Below are positions 49,201 through 61,200 of a stretch of DNA of 64,000 bases, piece after piece. A model generated the notes under the pieces. That model saw nothing but the letters and a program-made list of their open reading frames with translations. It was not told the DNA's origin and did not search any database. Numbering within the stretch: position 1 is the first letter of the stretch; each line of letters opens with the position of its first letter. The DNA comes from Podocnemis expansa (lineage: Eukaryota; Chordata; Testudines; Podocnemididae): NCBI GenBank assembly GCA_007922195.1, contig ML682003.1, positions 7,021,537 to 7,085,536 of the forward strand, in the 5' to 3' direction. The translations under genes were made by a program, and so were the position numbers.

Positions 49201-52200
49201 CTCTAGCCATCCTGTCCTGAGGCCTTCTCTGCCCCATGCCCCCCTGCAGTCCTCGCAGGCAGTGCTGTGTTCAGTGGGTTGGGGGGTCCAGGGGGGCCTG
49301 CAGGCACATCAGGTTTCCCTAGTTCCCGGCCCCAGCAGCACGATGGGGCCTGTCCCACTTGCCAGTTTGGAGAAGTGTTAGGGGCTGTTGACTCTGGCTC
49401 ATGGGCTGGGTCAGGCTGGCCCCTCTGCTGTCTCTGGAGCCCTCAGCCAGGCCTGGCTCGTGGGATTTGTGAATAATGCAAGATCCCAGGCAAGTTCCAG
49501 TCTGTCTGCTGATCAGTCAGCATCACAGTGAGCCGGGTGCCTTTGGGACTCCCTCCCCTTCTCTCCCAGTGCCCCTCGCCTGCCTTAAGTTACCATCCTC
49601 AGCACACAATGCTGCCTGGGGCCTGCCACGTGGGGGGCGGGCCAGGCACCAGGCTGGGAACAGAAGAAAGGGGAGAGGTAGCTGGAGGCTACCTCGGTTC
49701 CTGATCTCCTTTGTAAGTGTAACAAGTAGGTGCAGGAGCTGCCCCACCCCATGCTGGGAGGGACTGGGGAGATGAGGGCTCGCAGCACAGTGTGCTTCAC
49801 TCTGCAGGGAGAGGGCAGCTGCAGCAGGTCCTGGCATCACAGAGCCAGGGCAAGCAGTGCAGCAAGCAGATCCCAGCTCCGTGGCAGCACAGAGCCAGGG
49901 AGGGTGGTGCAGCCAGCGGGTCCCAGCTCCCTGGCATCTCAGCGCTGGGGTGGGCGGTGCAACAAGCAGGTCCCGACATCGCAGCATCAGGGCGGACGGT
50001 GCGGTCAGTGCATCCTGCTCCTGCAAGCAGGGGCGGCTCAGGGCCAGCATGGAGCGGAACCCGAGGCAGCGGGCGAAGAAGAAACTGCACCGCCGGGGGC
50101 CAGGTGGCTCAGCGGGGTCCCCCCTGGTGGGGGCGGAGGAGCAAGTGTTGATGCTGTGTGACGAGATCGCTGACCCTGCCGCACTGGAGACCACAAGTGT
50201 CAGCGGCTCGCTCTACTCCATCCACTCCACCCTGCGCCTCAAGGAAGTGTAGGCATCATGCCTGCTGTGCAGATGGGTGCTGCCCTGGGTGTTGCTAGGG
50301 GGGCAGGCTACTCTGGAGGGGACAGTCTGGGCTCATTTGGCTTGAATTCCCCCTGGATTCAAGTCCCGACGTTATGGCCTCTGAGCAGAGATGGGGGACT
50401 GATGCCTGACCCAGCCCCTGCGTGGCAGGACCCCAGGCAGTCTGGACCAGCAAGGGGGGACATACGTGCATGGGGGCAGCTGGAGCAGTTGTTCTTGTGG
50501 GGGCAGGGGAGGTTACTCAGTTTCCCCTGGGATGCCAGCTCCCTCCCCTTTGGGACGTGGTTCCCGGTGCGTGATGTGGGTGTTGGGGGGAGGATGTTTG
50601 AGCCGGAGGTGGTTTGTCAAGAGTGATCCTAGGTTGCTGTTGTCATGGGCTGGGTGCTGGTGGCTGGGCAGAGTGGCACCATGACCCACAGGCACAGTTG
50701 CTGACTGCAGCGCTCCCCACTCCTGGGTTGGGCCAGGCCGTGGAGCTGTGTGCCCTGCTCTGGAGCACTGAGCTGGGGAAGCTGCTGGCTGGGCTGTGGT
50801 GGCTGGGCCCACAGCAGCAGGCTGCTGGGAGGCAGGGGCTGCTAGCTGGGCACGTTGTGAGCCAACGTCCTGTGTGTTCTGCTGAGCAGCGCCAGAGTTA
50901 AGTGCTGGGCTTGCCCAGCTGTGACAGCTCAGGTCCCACTGTGCTGAATGGGGACTTCTAGCTGGAGCCGTGGTTTCAGACATCGTGACCCAGGGGACTC
51001 CTGCCTGGCAGTGGGGGGCTCTAGTACTGTACTGTCTGGGGCACGCACCTCCCAACAGATGGTGCCCACAGCTGTCCCAGGGGGCTTAAGACTCCACAGC
51101 AGACTCTCCAGGGCCTGGGGTTTCACCTGAAAAGGGCTGTGAGGAGGGGCTTTACCTGTGCTGGACCTGGCCCTCACACGCTCTGCTGTCTGACCCAGGC
51201 CCATGCTCATCGACATGAACAAGGTCTACCGCCAGAGCAACCTGGAGAACCTGGACCAGGCCTTCACTGTGGCCGAGCGGGACCTGGGGGTTACACGCCT
51301 TCTGGACCCTGAAGGTATGAGGTGTGGCAGGTTTCTCTGGGGAGCAGAGGCCTTCAGCCAAACAGGGACAACCTCCTGCAGGCAGAGACCCCTGAGGACA
51401 GGGCTCCACCCTGCATCACTCATGTTTTTGCACCTCCCCTAGATGTGGATGTGCCGCAGCCAGACGAGAAATCCATCATCACCTACGTCTCGTCACTGTA
51501 TGATGCCATGCCCCGCGTGCCCGACGTCTCAGTCAGCATCAAGGCCAATGTGAGTATGGGCCATGGAGATCCTGATGGCTGAGGCACTACTGCTTTGAGG
51601 AATTAATGCCCTGAGCCCGGCAGTTGTAGAGTTAATGCTCCCCCCTCCCCGCACCTAGTTTTTGCAGGGTTAATAGGCATCCTCCCCCTGCCCAGGATTT
51701 GCAGGTTAAACACCACCTCACCCTGTACCCGGCGTTTGCAGGGTTAACACCCTGCCCCCAGCATTCGCAGGGTTAACCCCCCCCCAGCACCCATCATTTG
51801 CGAGGTTAATGGCTCTCACCAGCATCAGCATAGTTGCAACAGCTGGGTTTATTAGCCACCTGTGTCCCAAGGGAAACTGGGTTAAATCCCACCACCCTGG
51901 GGCTAGCCCAAAGCCCAGCCCAGCCCAGCTCAGCTGAGTGAGCCCCATGGTTCAAGCTCTGTCTGTCCATCTGAACTCCTTGCTCACCCAGGCGAGAGCC
52001 TCCCTGCTTCCAGTAGCCAGCACTTACTCCCCCATCCCCGCCTCAGTCCTTTGCTGTTGAGGGGTGAGGGACCTCTTGCCCAACCTCCCTGCTGAGGCAT
52101 GGGAAACCCTTCTACCACTGGCCTTGTGAGCCAGTGTCCATGTCCTGCTGTCTGGCTTTGCTTGTCCTCTTGGCCCCTCCATAGATTCGGGGCCCACCTT

Positions 52201-55200
52201 CCAAAAGCAGATTGACATTCACATCCTGATGTCTTTGCCTGTCCTGAGAGCAAATGTTCCTCCCTCTGGACCGTGTAACAGTGTGGCACATAGGGGAAAC
52301 TGAAGTGCACACAGGTTCATAAAAACAGCACTGAAAATTCACGCATCAGCCCGCTAGTTGTGGGCCTGGCAGTCAGTGCCTGAGGTTATTGTTCCAGCGG
52401 TTGGGTCCAGCCTCATCCCAGTGGTGCTATGTGATGGTGAGCTCTGCTCTCCTGTGTCCCAGGGACTGAGCAAACAGCAGTTCTGAGATGTGAAGGGACA
52501 GGCACAGGATCCAGCCTCTCTGAATAGCCATGTTCGGCATCCCAGGCTGGAACTGGGGAGGGAGCATCCGGTGCTAAGATCTTGTCTGCCTGCAGGAGCT
52601 ACAGCTGCGATGGCAGGAGTACCGTGAGTTGGTGACAGCCCTTCTCCACTGGATTCGCAACCACATAGTGCTCTTCGAGGAACGTAAGATCCCCGCCAGC
52701 TATGAAGAGATCGAGGTGAGTGTGCCCCGCCCAGGCCCTAGCTGCCTGGGGCTAGCTGTGCGGGGTTGTTCCCCTGAAGGAACATCCATCCCCATGGTCC
52801 CTCCCACTCAAGGGCTGCACAGTCCCATTGCCCCACCCCTGGAGCCATCCTCTGGGGACCCCTGGGTTCATTTAATGCCCAGTGTGGCTGGGCAGAGTCA
52901 GCCCTGAAAGTGGAGAGAGCAGGGTAAACTCTACCTTGCTGCCCTGGCGTGCTCCTCCCTGTTGGAACCGGGGAGAATGTGCCTGCCTGTGGGAGGACTG
53001 TGCGAACTGGGGAGGGGTCCTGGAGATGGTGGGGGAGGGTGTGTTGTCTGAGCCATGTGCAGCTCCCATCTCTTCATGTCCCGATGAGGCAGCTGCTCCT
53101 GGCAGGGGATGAAAGACTGGTGCCTCCCGCCCGGGATCTAACCATGGGTGCCTGGCTGGGCAGAGTGCCCAGTATGAAGGGTGGGGTCCTCCCGAGGGCC
53201 CCATCCCCGTGCAGGAGCTGGCTGGAAACCCCAGAAAGGGGGAGGAGGACAGAGCTCACTGGGGAGTCAGCTGGAGCTGCTGGCTCCAACCTGAGAACTT
53301 CCTGCTGGTGGGGAGTGCGGGGGACCCATGGTTCCCAGGGCCAGGCCCATTTCTGTGCTGGTTGCTGCTCCCTGGGCAGCTGGCATTTGACTCGTGGCAT
53401 CTTCCAGTGAACAGCATCTAGGGCTCAGCTCCTCATCCTGGCAGGTTGGGGAGAAGGAGTGGGGCAGGGTGGGGTGGAGCAGCACTGGGGGATCGCAGGA
53501 CTCCTGGGGGGGCAGTTTCTGACTCATTCCTTCCACACTGGCCCCGCATGAGTCAACAGTGGTGACAGTGACCCACCCAGCCCCTCCCTCCTCCTTCCTG
53601 TGGGCTCCGACCACACTGTGGGGCAGAGCCAGCTCCCCAGGCCTGGTTCACCAACGGGGACCCCCACTGTAGGGGGATGGCAATACCCCTGACTGGTGGG
53701 GGAAGGGGGCAGATGTGGGTCCTGCCGGGTGTGATCCCACACCTGGCACAGAACCCTGGGTCAGCTGGTCTGAGAGGTTCCCACCTGGCCCCCACTCTGC
53801 CCCACTCTTGCTAACTCCCTGCCTCTCCCAGCTCCTGTGGCGTCAATTCCTGAAGTTTAAGGAGATGGAGCTCCCGGCCAAGGAGGCTGACAAGAACCGC
53901 TCCAAGGCTATTTACCAGACGCTGGAGGTGAGCCGGGGTGGCACCCCAGGGCAGGCACTGGGCACCCCTGGACCCTGATGGAAAGCAGCCCTGGTTCTGC
54001 GTACACCCTTCCTAGCAGGCTGGCCAAACCCTGCCATCTGTGAGCTGTGAGGGCTGCCTCACTGAGCCTGTGCCAGCGCCAGCATATCCTGCTAGCAGGC
54101 ACGTGGGGAGGTGGGGTAGGGGCTGTCCTGTGACTCTGTGTCACGTTGTGCTCAGGTCTCTGTCTGCAGATCTGCCCCCAGGAGCTCAGCAGACTGCATA
54201 GGGCAAGCTGCAACTGTTGGACCTGCCCCAGTGCCCTGCAGACTATCTTCATGCCCCAAAGAAAGCCTGCCCGAGTGGTGCTGTTCAGACTAGCCAGCCA
54301 GCATATGAGGAGGGATGGTCCCCACTTGTTTGTGCCTCCACTCCTGCCTGTCCCAGTCTGAGACTCTCCCAATGCCATGTGCAGGATCATTCCCCTGTGC
54401 CCCCACCCATGGCCCCATGAGCTGCCAAGGCCCTGTTTCCTGGAGCATTGGTCTCCCCGACCTGCCTCAGGTAGCCCCCTGCCGAAAGTCACAGATACTG
54501 GTGCCCTTGGAGGGATCCTCCTGGTATATCTAATGCCCCCTCTCGCTGGTGCAGGGCGCAGTGCAAGCTGGACAGCTGCAGGTGCCCCCAGGCTACCACC
54601 CCTTGGACGTGGAGAAGGAGTGGGGAAAGCTGCATGTGGCCATCCTGGAGCGGGAGAAGCTGCTGCACACTGAGCTCGAGAGGTCTGTGTTCGCAGGGGT
54701 GGGTGAGGTGGGGAAGTGCTGGCCGGGGTGGGTGTGGGTTGATGGGATGGGAAAGGGCCAGCCATAGAGGGGTCATGGGTGGAGGAGAGTGGCTGGCTGA
54801 GGGGGGAAGGAACCAGCTGGTCCAGGACGCACCCCCCACCTTGAGCCTCCTGACTCAGGCCGGGATCCACTGGCAGCCACTCGGGGTTGGGCCAGGCTGG
54901 GTGTTCCCCCCGCCCTGTCCTCACAGCCCGTAATGGGAACCATACGGCCGGTGAGTCATTGCCCACCCGCCCTGTGCCTCCCCGCAGGAAGCAGCCACGC
55001 CTGCCCGCCAAGCAGAGTGGAGTGCAGGCTGACTGCTGGCATAGCCGCTGGGGCTCCCAGTCAGCTCCTTGCACCCTCAGCAGGCTTACTCTGAGCTCCC
55101 ACCTCCCTCAGGGAGGACAGGGGGCTGTGCCCTTCCCAGTGGCACGTGGCAGAGCAGAGGTGGCATCCTGTGGGGATGGGGTGGGGAGAAACTGTGCTGG

Positions 55201-58200
55201 CCCCCAGTCTGGGTGTGCATGGGTGGGACCAGGAAGGGCTGGGAGCTGGTGGGGTGGGGAAGGGCTGGCTGGGGGCACACAGTTGGAAGCTGGTGGGGTG
55301 GGGAGGGGCTGGTTGGGTGCTCACAGGTGGGGCGGGGGCTTGGCGTGGTCACTCACCTTGCCCTACCTGCCCCCTCCTCCCCGCAGGCTGGAACTGCTGC
55401 AGCGCATCGTCAGCAAGCTGCAGATGGAGTCAGGGCTGTGCGAGGAGCAGCTTAACCAGGCTGACGCCCTGCTGCAGTCGGTGAGAGCAGGGCCTAGGGG
55501 TGTGATGGGGGCTGGGGTGGAGCAGTGTGAGGACAGTGCACTGCATGAGGGGCCGCATCCTCACTGCGGGGGCAGGGCCGGACAGTGTGCGTGGGGGGTG
55601 GAGTGGGTGGGGTCAGACACTGTGCAGTTCGGGGTGGAGCGGGGTGGGGCTGGACAGCGTGCAGTGGGGGGGTGGAGTGGGGCTGGGCTGGACATGGTGC
55701 AATGGGGGGTGCAGTGGGGCAGGGTGGGGCTGGACAGGGTGCAGCGGGGGGTGCAGTGGGGCGGGGTAGGGCTGGACAGGGTGCAACAGGGGGTGCAGTG
55801 GGGCAGGGTGGGGCTGGACAGGCTGCAGTGGGGGGGTTGAGCGAGGCTAGGCACGACACTGCAGTGGGGGGTGGAGCAGGGCGAGGACAGAGGGTGCAGT
55901 AGGGCCGGGTGGGGTTGGACACTGTTCAGTGGGGTGAGGCGGGACTGGACAGGGTGCAGTGTGGGGTGGAGCAGAGCGGGGCTGGAGAGGGTGCAGTGGG
56001 GATGCAGCAAGGTGGGGCTCGGCAGTGTGCAGTGGCATTCAGTGGGGCAGGGCAGGACTGGACAGGGTGCAGCTTGGGGTGGAACGAGGATGGGCAGGAC
56101 ACTGTGCAGTGGGGCGTGGAGCGGGGCAAGGCAGCCAGTTGTCTTTATGGCAGGGGCCATGTCTGGCATGGGGCAGGTCTCAGGCAACCCGTGTAACACC
56201 CCGCCCCCCGTGCCGGCAGGACGTGCGGCTGCTGAACGCGGGGAAGCCTCCGCAGAAGGCGGCTGAGATCGAGCGGGACCTGGACAAGGCAGATGCCATG
56301 ATCCGTCTGCTCTTCAACGATGTGCAAGCCCTCAAGGACGGGCGCCACCTGCAGGGCGAGCAGATGTACCGCAGGTAATGGCCCTGCCCCTGCCTGGGGG
56401 ACCCAGCTGGAAGCCCGGCCCTGGGCACTCGCCAGCCCACAGGCTTGATGCTCTTGCACAGTTCTGGACCAGTCCCTGGGACGACCCATGGGAGGGTTGG
56501 CCGTCCATGGTCATGGGCAGCTAGACACCCGGTGCCTGGGCTGTTGTGCCCTCAGCATAGCTGTATAGCCCCACGGCACGAGTGTGTGCCCACAGCAGTG
56601 CCTTGTGGCCTTGGGGTGCAGCACGTGTGTGTCCCCAACGGCCCCTCTCCTCTCTGCTGTAGGGTTTACCACTTGCACGAGCGCCTGGTGGCCATTCGCA
56701 CCGAGTACAACCTGCGCCTGAAGTCGGGCTCCCTGCAGATGGCCCAGGTGGCCATGCCTGTCGGCCAGCGGCCCCGGCAGGAGCTGGATGACGTCACCCT
56801 GCGCTACCTGCAGGACCTGCTGGCCTGGGTGGAGGAGAACCAGCGGCGGATCAGTGGTGCCGAGTGGGGTGTGGACCTGCCTACTGTGGAGTCTCAGCTG
56901 GGCAGCCATCGGGGTCTGCACCAGTCCATCGACGAGTTCCGGGCCAAGATTGAGCGGGCACGAGCTGATGAGGTGAGGGGGGCAAGGCAGGACAGGCACC
57001 CGGTGGCTTCCCAGGCCCAGGTCTCCCTGCTCAGGGGTCGTCCCCTCCCTGAGGCTCTTTTCAGGGGATCCTGGCCCGCTGGGGCAGTGCGCCCACCTCT
57101 GGAGGGTCACAGGTGTGGCATGGAAGTTGCATTGTGCCCTTAGTGTCACAGCGTGAACCCTGAGGTGGATGCAGGGGTTTCCTGTCACCTGCAGAGGGAG
57201 ACGTCCTGCTGCAGCTCACAGCTCCTCAGAAAGGTTTTGCTACCCCTGGGCCTGGAAGCTCTGGTGCAGTTGGCGGCTGCACTGCTGGAGTTAACACATG
57301 TCCCTGAAAGCAAACTCAGCTTGTGGTGTGTGCAACTGCTGCATCACCTACCATCTGCCCCACATGTGACTGACCCGTGTGTGCCTGGCACAGGCAGAGC
57401 CCTGCTGGGCTAGCCTGCCGGACGAGGCTTCATGCCCAGCTGCGGAGCCTTGGTGGCCCTAGCAACCACAGATACTCATGCCCGTGGCCAGCCGTAGCCC
57501 CCATACTGCACAGGGCAGGTTAGCCCTGGGGCTGTCTGTGTGGGGCACAGAGCCAAGAGACCTCTGTGAGCAAGCGGCCAGCAAGGCCAGCAGATACTGG
57601 GGGCAGCACTCGAGGGTGGGCTAGGCTGGGCAGGATGGGGGTGTCTGGGCTGGGGGCCTGTAACCTTCCAGCCCACAGCAGGTGAGTGATGTCAGTAAGA
57701 AACCTTGGGGCAGCTGAACTCTCTGCAGACCAGTTACAATAGAGAGTGCCTCCTGTTGAGCCCCCACCCCATGTGCCCTAGTGGAGACAGCATTGGCTGA
57801 CATGGGAGAGCGCCCCTCTGAGACCCAGCCTCACAGTGCTAACCCCAGTGGGGTGCTGAGTGCAGGGGGAGAGCCCCCCCTCCTGAGTGTCCATCCCGTA
57901 GATTAATAGATTTTAAGGTCGGAAGGGACTAACATGATCATCTAGTCTGACCTCCTGCATCATGCAGGCCACATAACCTCACCCACTCACTTCTGCAATA
58001 AACTTCTATCCTATGTCTGAGTTACTGAAATTCCCAAATAATGATTTGAAGACATCAAGGGACAGAGAAGCCACCAGCAATTGACCCATGTGCCACACTA
58101 CAGGGGAAGGTGAAAACCCCCCAGGGCCACTGCCAGTCTGCCCTGTGGGAGAATTCCCTCCCAACCCCAGTATGGTGATCAGTTAATCCCTGAGCAAGTG

Positions 58201-61200
58201 GGCAAGTCTCACCAGCCAGACACCCAAGAAAAATTTCTCCGTAATAGCTCAGACCCTCTCATCCAATTTCCCTTCACAGGTCATAGGCATGTTTACCGCT
58301 AGTAGTCAGAGATCAGTTAATTAACAGATTAGGCTGTCCCATCATACCATGCCCTCCATGAATTTATTCAGCTTAATTTTGAAATCAGTTAGGCTTTTTG
58401 CCTCCACTGCTCCACGTGCAAGGGTATTTCAGAACTTTTCTCCCCTGATGGTTAGAAACCTGCATCTAATTTCAAGCCTAAACTTCCTGATGGACAATTT
58501 ATATCCATTTGTCCTTGTGTCCGCATTGGTGCTGAACTTAGGTAAATTACTCCCCTCCCTCCCTGCTATTTATTCCTCTGGTGTATTTATAGAGATCAAT
58601 CATATCTCCCCTCAGCTTTCTTTTGGTTAGGCTAAACAAGCCAAAATCTTTAAGTCTCTTCTCATAAGGCAGGTTTTCTATTTCATGGATCATCCTTGTA
58701 GCCTTGTTCTGCATCTGTTCAAGTTTGAATTCATCTTTCTTAAACATGGGGGACTAGAGCTGCACACAATAGTCCAGATGAGGTCTCACCAGTGCCTTGT
58801 AAAATGGTACTAATGCCTCCCCATCTCTGCTGGAAATACCTCGCCTAATTGCATTGTAGGACCGCGTTAAGTTTTTTCAAGGCCACGTCACACTGGCGGC
58901 TCATAACTATTGTGACCCCGGCCTCCTGCGGTAAACTCCTGAATATGCAAAAATCGGGACAAGCTATAAAGTTGAAAGTCAAACTCTCTAAATACTGATG
59001 GGTGGCACTTAAACCAGACTCCCAATCAGCAACACACCATGCTTCTGATTCCTCACACTGGCTGTTATGAAGCATAACAAAATAGAAACAGCCCCCTTTA
59101 TTGCACATCAGCTCCTCTGGTCCCCACCTAGTCACTCGGTCTCTTAAAGAACTAGGTTTTCCTGACCCAAAGGGCCAGCTACCTGACCCAGAACAATATA
59201 GGCTTGGATCTTACCCAGAATACTTCGCTGCCAGCCAAAAAACGAAAGGCTTAATATAGAAAAAAAATTTTAAAAATGAGAGATGTTAAAGGGTCAAAGT
59301 GAATCACATACATACAAATGATTTAGAGTCCACAGAAGGCAAATCCTTGGAAGGATCTGTAGTTTGCAGATTAGGCCAGTTCCTCTGGTAGACACTCAGC
59401 ACCTGGGGGGCCTCAGGCCTTTGTCCAGTTGCAGAGGAATGGATCCAGAGATAGGTGTTGGTTGTAGACTGAAGATAAAATGGTGCTGGGCCTGCTGCCT
59501 TTTATCACCTCTGGCCTTCCCCATGCTGTGTGGAGTTTTTGCAAATCAAAATGGAGTGGAGTCACCTGGTCATTCTGGGTAACTCACTGAGCAGGTTTCT
59601 CCCTAGGCTTATTGTACCCATGGCTCCCTTAGTGGGCTATTAAGGAGACAAGGACTGTAGACTCCAGGCTGGGGAATTTCCCAGAATCGCATAATCTGAA
59701 ACACAGACATAACAAATATATTCCTAATTTCTGCTACAGCTATGACAGCTACACATAAACCATATAATCATTCCTGGCAAGTTACAGCCTTTGTGTTGGT
59801 ACTGAACATGGCCCAGCTCCTATAGAACATTGCAATTATGAACTATTAATATGAAAAAGTAACATAAATGGTCCCCTAAATCTGGACAGTGTCACAGTCA
59901 TCCTGTGATCAACCAGTACACCCAGGTCCTTCTCCATCACTTCCAACTGATGCCTCCCCAGTTTGTGGCGAAAATTTCTGTTGTTAGTCCCTAAATGTAT
60001 GACCTTACTGTGTCCGTGATTAAACTCCCTCCTGTTCCTAATACTCCAGTTTAGAAGGTCATCCAGATCTTCCTATATGAGATCCCAATTCTCCTCTGTA
60101 TTAGGAACACCCCCCAGCTTGTCATCCACAAGTGGTACTAGCACCTTCCCACTTCTTGTGCCGAGATCCCTGAGCAGCTTCACAAGTAACCTCCCTGACA
60201 GGTCACTTTTGGTCTGACCCACTGTAGTTTCCCCTTCAACCAGTTCCTTATCCATCTTTCCATTTTCATATTAATCCCATTTTTTCCAATTTAAGTAATA
60301 ATTCCCCATGTGGAACTGTATGAAGTGCTTACTGAAGTCTGGATAAATTAGATCCATTTCATTCTCTTTGTCTAAAAAAAAAAAAATCTGTTACTATCTC
60401 AAAAAAGGAGATCAGGTTGGTATGGCACAATTTGCCTTTTGAAAAACCATTGTGTATTTTATGTTAATTTTCATTAACTTCAATGTTCTTAACTACTTTG
60501 TCTTTCAAATTTTTTCCAAGACCTTGCATACTACCGAGTTCAAACTAAAAGGTGCCTGTAGTTACCCAAATCACTTTTTCCCTGTTTCCTAAAAGTAGGA
60601 GCTATCTTAGCAGTTCTCCAGTCGTACAGTGCAACCACTGAGTTTATGGATTCATTACAAATTCTTGCTGATGGACTTGCAATTTCACGTGCCAGTTCCT
60701 GTAATATTTTTGCAAGGAGATGATCTGGGACGCCTGATACAGACCCATTGAGCTGTTCACATGTGGCTTCTACCTTTATATCTTCATTCCCATTAGCCAT
60801 CCTGCTACTGTGCCCTTATTAAATACATTACCCTTATTAAAAACAGAGGGAAAGTACTGGTCTAGATAATGGGCCCTGCCTAGATTATCCTTATCCTCCA
60901 CCCCATCCTTGATGCGTAGCAGTCGCACTTCTTCCTTCTTTGTTTTCTTCCTATTTATATGGCTGTAAAACCTTTTACTGTTGGTTTTAATTCCTTTGCA
61001 TGGTCCAATTCTACTTGACGTTTAGCCTTTCTCACTTTATCTCTACATGTTCTGACCTCCAAGAAATAGCTTTCTTTGCTGATCCCTCCCATTTTCCACT
61101 CCTTGTAGGCTCTGTGCTGTCTCCTAATCACCTATCCAAGATGATTACTCTACAACTCTTGCCTGTGAATTTCTGCCCTTTCCTTGGGTTGCAAGCTTCA

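Noticed and set aside
49857..50048. N-terminal extension of the internal first exon through the minisatellite
   Set aside because: The frame is open, but the sequence is repeat-derived and the ATG at 50049 has the strong context.
53908..55074. 388-codon open frame on the minus strand
   Set aside because: It is the antisense shadow of exons 10-11 and GC-rich intron, and encodes no recognisable motif.
55585..55902. Repetitive open frames in intron 12
   Set aside because: Products of a 42-bp minisatellite whose period is a multiple of three.
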